Shown: one piece after another, positions 1-5,205 of the stretch
Numbering within the stretch: the stretch's first letter is position 1
Layout: each line of letters starts with the position of its first letter
Assembly: GCA_003695725.1 (NCBI GenBank)
Contig: RFHX01000315.1
Coordinates: 1 to 5,205, forward strand
From: J061 sp003695725 [NCBI: Candidatus Schekmanbacteria bacterium]
GTDB lineage: Bacteria > Schekmanbacteria > GWA2-38-11
Direction: 5' to 3'
Length of the DNA: 5,205 nucleotides
The notes under the pieces: model-generated
What the model was told of the DNA's origin: nothing
The model's input: only the letters and a program-made list of their open reading frames with translations
Database searches by the model: none
Position numbers and translations under genes: made by a program

Positions 1-98
1 ATATTAAAAAATCAATAATTTTTTGTAGAATAATTGAAATTCCAAATCTTCAGCTGCAAGGAGGTTATAAAACTTTTACTTGCATTTTGATTTTCTTT

Positions 99-127
99 TT
101 GAAAAATGCTTCTATTGTTTTTATATA
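99..127 (+). promoter_or_regulatory. Candidate sigma-70 promoter of the gpsA-larB-bioD operon
   Basis: A TTGAAA -35-like hexamer (99-104, 5 of 6 matches to consensus) is followed after exactly 17 nt by TATATA (122-127, 4 of 6 matches). Transcription would begin near 134 and give a leader of about 34 nt before the gpsA GTG. Spacing and placement are good, but the region is so AT-rich that chance matches are likely. No operator-like repeat is obvious around it. Confidence 0.42.
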
Positions 128-167
128 GAAATTTTATTGTCATATTAGGATAAGTGCAGGTGAAAAA

Positions 168-1184
168 GTGGAAAAATTAACAGTACTTGGTGCAGGCAGT
201 TGGGGCACAGCAATTGCCAATTTGCTTGCCAACAATGGACATCGTGTCCACCTTTGGTGCTATGAAAAGGAAACAGCCGAAGAAATAAAAAAAGAGAGGA
301 CAAACAGCGTCTATTTGCCGGGAATAACCTTATCTAATGATATTATTCCAACTACTTCTCTCGAGGAAGCTTGTTCTAATTCAAAAAGAATCATTTCTGT
401 TGTACCCTCACAATTCACAAGAAGCGTCATAGAAAAAGCCAAACCTTTTATTCCAAATGAGTGTTTTTTTGTAAGTGCATCAAAAGGCATAGAAAAAGAA
501 TCTCTTTGCACAATGTCTCAGGTGATAAAAGAAACGCTCGGTAATGAGAAAAAATACAATTTGGTAACATTAGGCGGACCTACATTTGCAATTGAAGTTG
601 CCAAAAAGCTTCCTACTGTTATGGTGATTGCTTCTGAATCTGAGGAAGCTTCACGGCAGTTTCAGATGCTCTTTAGCAATCACCATTTCCGCGCATATAC
701 AAACAATGACATAATAGGGGTAGAACTTGGAGGTGCAATCAAAAATGTAATAGCTATTGCCGCCGGTATCGTATCTGGATTAGGCGGAGGACACAATACG
801 ATAGCGGCTCTAATAACACGCGGAATAGCAGAAATATCAAGACTTGGCATATCAATGGGTGCAAAACTTCTAACATTTGCAGGATTAGCAGGTATAGGTG
901 ATTTAATTCTAACTTGTACAGGAAACCTCAGCCGAAACCGCACAGTCGGATACAGGATTGCCAAAGGAGAATCACTGTCAGATATTCTTTCAGGGATGAA
1001 AATGGTTGCAGAGGGAGTGGAAACATCAAAATCAGTTGAAGGGCTTGCTAAAAAACAAAATGTGGAAATGCCAATTTGTCATGAAGTTTATTTGATTCTC
1101 TTTCATAACAAAAAACCCAGCGATGCCATAAAATCGTTGATGGAAAGAAATTTGAAGAAAGAGTTTCAAGAAGGGATTATGTAA
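168..1184 (+). CDS. gpsA: NAD(P)H-dependent glycerol-3-phosphate dehydrogenase
   Basis: This cytosolic enzyme reduces dihydroxyacetone phosphate to sn-glycerol-3-phosphate, the backbone precursor of phospholipids. At 338 residues it is the normal family length. The N-terminal Rossmann fold opens with GAGSWGTAIA (8-17), the nucleotide-binding glycine motif. Further hallmarks are VPSQ (79-82), SASKGIE with Lys106 (103-109), GGPTFAIEVAKKLPT (136-150), and GGAIKNVIAIAAGI (188-201), where Lys192 is the expected catalytic lysine. GLAGIGDLILTCTGNLSRNR (239-258) is the family signature in the C-terminal helical domain. The start is GTG at 168, because it places the glycine motif at residue 8 as in relatives and AGGTGA (158-163) lies 4 nt upstream as a ribosome binding site. 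It is the first gene of a tight operon with larB and bioD. All key residues seem present. The identification is secure. Confidence 0.97.
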   Translation: MEKLTVLGAGSWGTAIANLLANNGHRVHLWCYEKETAEEIKKERTNSVYLPGITLSNDIIPTTSLEEACSNSKRIISVVPSQFTRSVIEKAKPFIPNECFFVSASKGIEKESLCTMSQVIKETLGNEKKYNLVTLGGPTFAIEVAKKLPTVMVIASESEEASRQFQMLFSNHHFRAYTNNDIIGVELGGAIKNVIAIAAGIVSGLGGGHNTIAALITRGIAEISRLGISMGAKLLTFAGLAGIGDLILTCTGNLSRNRTVGYRIAKGESLSDILSGMKMVAEGVETSKSVEGLAKKQNVEMPICHEVYLILFHNKKPSDAIKSLMERNLKKEFQEGIM

Positions 1185-1190
1185 AAAAAG

Positions 1191-2688
<1,498 letters not shown>

Positions 2689-2744
2689 CAATGATAGAGT
2701 TGAAATGAAATTTTAATAATCCTTTAAATTCTTTCTGCTGAAAA

Positions 2745-3155
2745 TTATGATGCAGATTGCAAGGCGAAATTTTGTTTCTTTTTAAGAAATTTTTTCACTG
2801 TTTCTTTTAAAAAGGTTAAATTGGATGATTTTACAAGGTATTCAGCTGCCCCGACTTCCTTGAAATCATCTTCCAAATGGTCGTAAGCAGAATTGACAAT
2901 GACAGGTATAGAAGGCAACCTTTCTTTGACTTTTTTACAAAACTCTCTCCCGTCCATTCGAGGCAATTTTGCATCAAGGATTATCAGGTCGATATCACTA
3001 TTCATTTTTACCATTTTTAGAGCTTGAGCACCATCAAGACAACCCTTTACCATATATCCTTCTTCTGTAAGTTCTTCTGAATAGAGTTTGAGAAGGAAGG
3101 GGCTATCTTCTATGATCAGTATCTTACACTTTTCGGTAGGACTTAAATATTTCAT
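2745..3155 (-). CDS. Single-domain (CheY-like) response regulator
   Basis: This is a phosphorylation-dependent signalling protein made of one receiver domain. Its kinase and output partner are unknown. Of 136 residues, about 10-126 form the receiver fold. IIEDS (14-18) gives the acidic pair Glu16-Asp17 for magnesium, LIILDAKLPRMDG (57-69) carries phospho-acceptor Asp61, VNSA (87-90) supplies the switch Ser89, and AEYLVKSSN (104-112) gives Tyr107 and the conserved Lys109. The lysine is followed by Ser rather than the usual Pro. No DNA-binding, GGDEF or other output domain follows, and the tail KKFLKKKQNFALQSAS is short and basic. It probably acts by protein-protein contact or in a phosphorelay. 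The ATG at 3155 is preceded in frame by TGA (3161-3159), so it cannot be extended, and GGGGAGGTG lies 6 nt upstream. No histidine kinase is adjacent in the window. Confidence 0.93.
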   Translation of the reverse strand: MKYLSPTEKCKILIIEDSPFLLKLYSEELTEEGYMVKGCLDGAQALKMVKMNSDIDLIILDAKLPRMDGREFCKKVKERLPSIPVIVNSAYDHLEDDFKEVGAAEYLVKSSNLTFLKETVKKFLKKKQNFALQSAS

Positions 3156-3161
3156 TTTTCA

Positions 3162-3170
3162 CACCTCCCC
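3162..3170 (-). promoter_or_regulatory. Strong ribosome binding site of the response regulator
   Basis: On the minus strand GGGGAGGTG ends 6 nt before the ATG at 3155, a near-ideal Shine-Dalgarno match. It is preceded by another GGGG (3176-3173), and both could pair with a C-rich segment further upstream in the same leader. Confidence 0.75.
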
Positions 3171-3234
3171 TTCCCCTTTTTGAAAGCCATCTACTTCATT
3201 CCCCTTCAACAATCATCTTTCAACGGGGGGCAGG
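3164..3234 (-). promoter_or_regulatory. Possible structured leader able to occlude the ribosome binding site
   Basis: In the minus-strand transcript, CCUGCCCC (3234-3227) can pair with the Shine-Dalgarno segment GGGGAGG (3170-3164). That makes 7 G-C/A-U pairs with one bulged G, closing a 56-nt loop. Within the loop, two other GGGG tracts (3204-3201 and 3176-3173) could compete for the same C run, so alternative folds are conceivable. Complementarity is seen directly; regulation is inferred. It does not match a riboswitch family I recognise. Confidence 0.25.
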
Positions 3235-3260
3235 CAAATTGAGATTATCTTTTTATTATT

Positions 3261-3288
3261 AATATAATGCAGAGATAGAAAATTTCAA
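3261..3288 (-). promoter_or_regulatory. Candidate sigma-70 promoter of the response regulator
   Basis: On the minus strand TTGAAA (3288-3283) is followed after 16 nt by TATATT (3266-3261), each matching consensus at five of six positions. Transcription would start near 3254, leaving a leader of about 100 nt that includes the C-rich and G-rich tracts before the start codon. It is the best promoter match between the upstream terminator and the gene. Confidence 0.45.
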
Positions 3289-3429
3289 GAGAATGACTAT
3301 TTTACTTTTGATTTATTTTTCAGTGAATGATAATTGTTTAAATATATTTATTAAGATTTATTAGCATTCCAAAAAATCGAAAATTAATAAAAAGATTGAA
3401 AATATCCTTTATAATATGTTCATTATTAC

Positions 3430-3463
3430 AAAAAAAGCCCTTCCCAGAATATAGAAAGGGCTT
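3430..3463 (-). terminator. Rho-independent terminator of the acyl-CoA synthetase gene
   Basis: Read on the minus strand, AAGCCCTTTC (3463-3454) pairs with GGAAGGGCTT (3444-3435) to form a 10-bp stem with one T-G wobble and a 9-nt loop. It is followed directly by a T run (3436-3430). It sits 27 nt beyond the TAG stop at 3490, the classic intrinsic terminator arrangement, and insulates the downstream response-regulator gene. Confidence 0.92.
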
Positions 3464-3489
3464 CAATCAGATTCGTTCTATATTTATCC

Positions 3490-5058
3490 CTAAACCAACT
3501 TGGATTCTTTACCTTCCCAATACTTCTCTCTTACCTTTCTCTTTAAAATCTTACCTGATGATGTCCTTGGAAGCTCTTTTACAATATCAACTGAAGTGGG
3601 CTTTTTGTATGATGCAAGATGTTGTTTACAGAATTCTATAATCTCTTCCTCTGCTACATTTTTGCCTTCTTTCAATACAACAACGGCTTTTACGGTTTCT
3701 CCCCATTTCTCATCAGGTACTCCTATGACACAAGCATCAAGAATAGCTTCATGCTTATATAAAACTTCTTCAACTTCTCGTGGATAAACATTTTTTCCGC
3801 CGCTAATAATCAAATCCTTTTTGCGGTCTGTAATATAAATGAAACCATCTTCATCTACTTGAGCAAGGTCTCCTGTATGGAGCCATCCTCCTCTGAATGT
3901 CTCTTCCGTAATTTCAGGAGCATTCCAATAGCCTTTCATTACAGTATTGCCTCGCAAGACAATTTCACCTACCTCTCCGCTTCCGGGTTTAATATCATTC
4001 ATATCGTCATCAACAACCCTTGCGGCAGAACCTATCATTGCTTTACCTATTGAAGCCAATCTTTCGACCTTTTTTGCGTCACCTTCAAGTGATACCTCTT
4101 CAGGAGGCAAAACCGTTATAGTAGCACATACCTCGGTTAACCCATAAATCGACTGGAAAACATTGCCAAATTTTGCTGCCGCTCTCTTCCAAAGCTCAAC
4201 AGGCAAAGGCGAGCCGGCAAATGGTATAACTCTAATGCTTGATAAATCATACTTTTCAAGATCAGGATGGTTTATCAAGATATTGATTATCGTAGGAACG
4301 AGAATTGTATATGAAACCTTTTCTCTTTGGACTGTTTCCAAAAATTTATCAGGATCAAAATTAATGATTACATGTGTACATCCCCTTACAAGTGCAGGCA
4401 GGGCGGTGCCTCCCCAGCCTCCAATGAAATAGAGAGGCAAGGCACTCAAAGCAATGTCGTGGGGAAGAAGTCTAAATTCATAACCTGCACAAATGCCTTC
4501 ACTTACATTGTTATAATGTGTAAGCATTGCGCCCTTTGGGACACCTGTAGTTCCGCTTGTATAAATATGAAGAAAAACATCATCTTTTGAAACTTCTATA
4601 TTTGGATCCTGAGGTTTGCCATTTTCTATTATTTTTTCAAAATCATTTTCTAAACCGTGTTCCTTATCATGACAGATTCCTATCAATGTCTCCACCGTCG
4701 GACATTTCTTTTTGAGTTCATTTGCAATCTCAACCTTTGTGTCCTCAACAATTAATACTTTAATTCCTGCATCATTTGCTATCTGCTCAAGTTCTGCAGC
4801 AACAAAAGCCATATTAAGGGGGACTAATTTCAAACCTGCTTTTGCAACGGCAAAAGCTGTCTCGAACCATTGATGGCAATTTCTGGAAAGAAGTCCTACA
4901 GGATCCTGTGATTTCAAACCAAGCGATAAAAGAAAATTTGCAAGTCTATTAACCCTTTCATCTGTTTGAGCCCAAGTAAATCTGTTGCTCTCAAAAATAA
5001 AGCTTGTTTTCTTTGGATAATTTCTTGCATTATTCCTTACAATATCTCCTACAACCAT
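3490..5058 (-). CDS. Long-chain-type acyl-CoA synthetase (AMP-binding, FadD-like)
   Basis: This class I adenylate-forming enzyme activates a carboxylic acid with ATP to an acyl-adenylate and transfers it to coenzyme A, typically feeding fatty-acid degradation or lipid remodelling. From the chosen start it has 522 residues. Motifs in order are the phosphate loop YTSGTTGVPKG (166-176), FAGSPLP (280-286), YGLTE (305-309), GGWLHTGDLAQVDEDGF (390-406) with the ATP-ribose aspartate, and DRKKDLIISGGKNVYP (411-426) as the hinge and CoA-phase loop. PRTSSGKILKR (497-507) carries the catalytic Lys503. No membrane segment or signal peptide is evident. An in-frame GTG at 5112 would add 18 lysine-rich residues. 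ATG at 5058 is preferred because GGAGGAG lies just upstream and relatives begin near MVVGDIV. The gene stands alone with its own terminator. Chain-length specificity cannot be read from sequence; medium-chain or aromatic acids are possible. Confidence 0.92.
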   Translation of the reverse strand: MVVGDIVRNNARNYPKKTSFIFESNRFTWAQTDERVNRLANFLLSLGLKSQDPVGLLSRNCHQWFETAFAVAKAGLKLVPLNMAFVAAELEQIANDAGIKVLIVEDTKVEIANELKKKCPTVETLIGICHDKEHGLENDFEKIIENGKPQDPNIEVSKDDVFLHIYTSGTTGVPKGAMLTHYNNVSEGICAGYEFRLLPHDIALSALPLYFIGGWGGTALPALVRGCTHVIINFDPDKFLETVQREKVSYTILVPTIINILINHPDLEKYDLSSIRVIPFAGSPLPVELWKRAAAKFGNVFQSIYGLTEVCATITVLPPEEVSLEGDAKKVERLASIGKAMIGSAARVVDDDMNDIKPGSGEVGEIVLRGNTVMKGYWNAPEITEETFRGGWLHTGDLAQVDEDGFIYITDRKKDLIISGGKNVYPREVEEVLYKHEAILDACVIGVPDEKWGETVKAVVVLKEGKNVAEEEIIEFCKQHLASYKKPTSVDIVKELPRTSSGKILKRKVREKYWEGKESKLV

Positions 5059-5060
5059 TT

Positions 5061-5067
5061 CTCCTCC
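5061..5067 (-). promoter_or_regulatory. Ribosome binding site deciding the acyl-CoA synthetase start
   Basis: On the minus strand GGAGGAG sits just before the ATG at 5058, with the GGAGG core 4 nt from the start codon. The alternative GTG at 5112 has no comparable site upstream, so initiation at 5058 is favoured. Confidence 0.75.
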
Positions 5068-5131
5068 TTTTATTTTTTTGATTTTTTTGAGCGTATGCTC
5101 GGTTAATAACACAATAACTTAGAAATGCAAG

Positions 5132-5153
5132 AGATTATTTGTACGTATAATCT
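5132..5153. promoter_or_regulatory. Candidate operator: 22-bp inverted repeat
   Basis: AGATTAT (5132-5138) and ATAATCT (5147-5153) are perfect inverted arms around an 8-nt spacer containing GTAC. Size and symmetry resemble operators of dimeric repressors such as TetR-family regulators, which often control acyl-CoA synthetase genes. It overlaps the candidate -10 and start site of that gene. No regulator gene is in the window, so the assignment is inference. Confidence 0.35.
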
Positions 5154-5179
5154 ATAGGAAAGGATAATTATCATATCAC
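5151..5179 (-). promoter_or_regulatory. Weak candidate promoter of the acyl-CoA synthetase gene
   Basis: On the minus strand GTGATA (5179-5174) and TATAGA (5156-5151) are separated by 17 nt. Each matches the sigma-70 consensus at only four of six positions. The predicted start near 5144 leaves a leader of about 85 nt. Support comes mainly from two palindromes falling exactly on this segment, as expected if it is a regulated promoter. Confidence 0.28.
5163..5172. repeat. 10-bp perfect palindrome GATAATTATC
   Basis: The palindrome lies in the -35/-10 spacer of the candidate acyl-CoA synthetase promoter and 9 bp from the larger inverted repeat. The GATAAT half recalls Fur-type boxes, but only one dyad is present, so a metal-regulator site is not supported. 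AT-rich background makes chance occurrence fairly likely. Confidence 0.25.
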
Positions 5180-5205
5180 ACCATAGCAGATGAGTTATCT
5201 AAAAG

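Larger units (their letters stand above)
3156..3489. other. 334-bp AT-rich intergenic region
   Basis: No convincing protein gene lies here. From right to left it holds the acyl-CoA synthetase terminator (3430-3463), then about 140 bp of very AT-rich DNA containing a 12-bp palindrome TAAATATATTTA (3339-3350). Next come the candidate response-regulator promoter (3261-3288) and its leader with a run of six G on the plus strand (3225-3230). The AT-rich segment could be a promoter upstream element or a regulator site, but nothing specific is recognisable. The G/C-tract-bearing 3156-3240 part is visibly richer in GC than the rest. Confidence 0.7.

Noticed and set aside
58-64. Strong AAGGAGG Shine-Dalgarno-like sequence
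   Set aside because: No ATG, GTG or TTG lies 5-12 nt downstream. The nearest TTG is about 15 nt away and opens only a short meaningless frame.
3-128. Open frame on the plus strand entering from the left edge and ending with TAG at 126-128, as if the C-terminus of an upstream gene
   Set aside because: The translation is low-complexity and hydrophobic, resembles no protein tail I recognise, and overlaps the best gpsA promoter candidate. AT-rich DNA gives such frames by chance.
3325-3337. AATGATAATTGTT resembling a Fur box
   Set aside because: It has only partial similarity to the GATAAT repeat pattern, is in very AT-rich DNA, and has no iron-related gene nearby.
3396-3641. 81-codon plus-strand frame over the terminator and the end of the acyl-CoA synthetase gene
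   Set aside because: It overlaps the intrinsic terminator and the antisense of a conserved adenylation C-terminus. There is no family resemblance.
5089-5100. Near-palindrome GAGCGTATGCTC as a terminator or operator
   Set aside because: It has only four perfect base pairs plus a G-T. It lies inside the leader between promoter and start codon, where a terminator would not make sense without a known attenuation system.
5059-5112. 18-residue N-terminal extension of the acyl-CoA synthetase from GTG at 5112
   Set aside because: It lacks a ribosome binding site, is a lysine-rich low-complexity stretch, and the ATG at 5058 has GGAGGAG directly upstream.

Overview
The window is an ordinary-looking stretch of a low-GC bacterial chromosome (roughly mid-30s % GC by eye). 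It carries five complete protein genes and no rRNA, tRNA, CRISPR array, insertion sequence or phage gene that I can see. The gene content (a GpsA, a nickel-pincer-cofactor enzyme, a biotin enzyme, a stand-alone CheY-like receiver and a FadD-type acyl-CoA ligase) fits an uncultivated, AT-rich, probably Gram-negative and possibly anaerobic lineage of the Desulfobacterota/Nitrospirota/Schekmanbacteria kind. That placement is an impression from protein style, not a demonstrated assignment.

Layout. Positions 1-167 are an AT-rich leader with a plausible sigma-70 promoter (99-127). A tight plus-strand operon follows: gpsA (168-1184), larB (1191-1943, 6 nt after the gpsA stop) and bioD (1940-2662, sharing an ATGA overlap with larB). 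After an 82-bp convergent gap comes a single-domain response regulator on the minus strand (3155 to 2745). Its 334-bp AT-rich upstream region (3156-3489) holds a candidate promoter, a potentially foldable 5' leader around a strong ribosome binding site, and the clear Rho-independent terminator (3430-3463) of the next minus-strand gene. That gene, an acyl-CoA synthetase, runs from 5058 to 3490. Upstream of it, two palindromes coincide with a weak candidate promoter.

Functional reading. The plus-strand operon joins three metabolic enzymes with no obvious shared pathway: glycerol-3-phosphate for phospholipids, the first step of the nickel-pincer nucleotide cofactor, and the penultimate step of biotin synthesis. 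LarB and BioD both fix CO2 onto a cofactor precursor, but their partner genes (larC/larE; bioA/bioB/bioF) are not in the window. GpsA and the acyl-CoA ligase both touch lipid metabolism but lie in separate, oppositely oriented units.

I found no convincing new biological system. The items most worth a second look are the orphan placement of larB, the possible ribosome-binding-site-sequestering leader of the response regulator, and the palindrome pair upstream of the acyl-CoA ligase.
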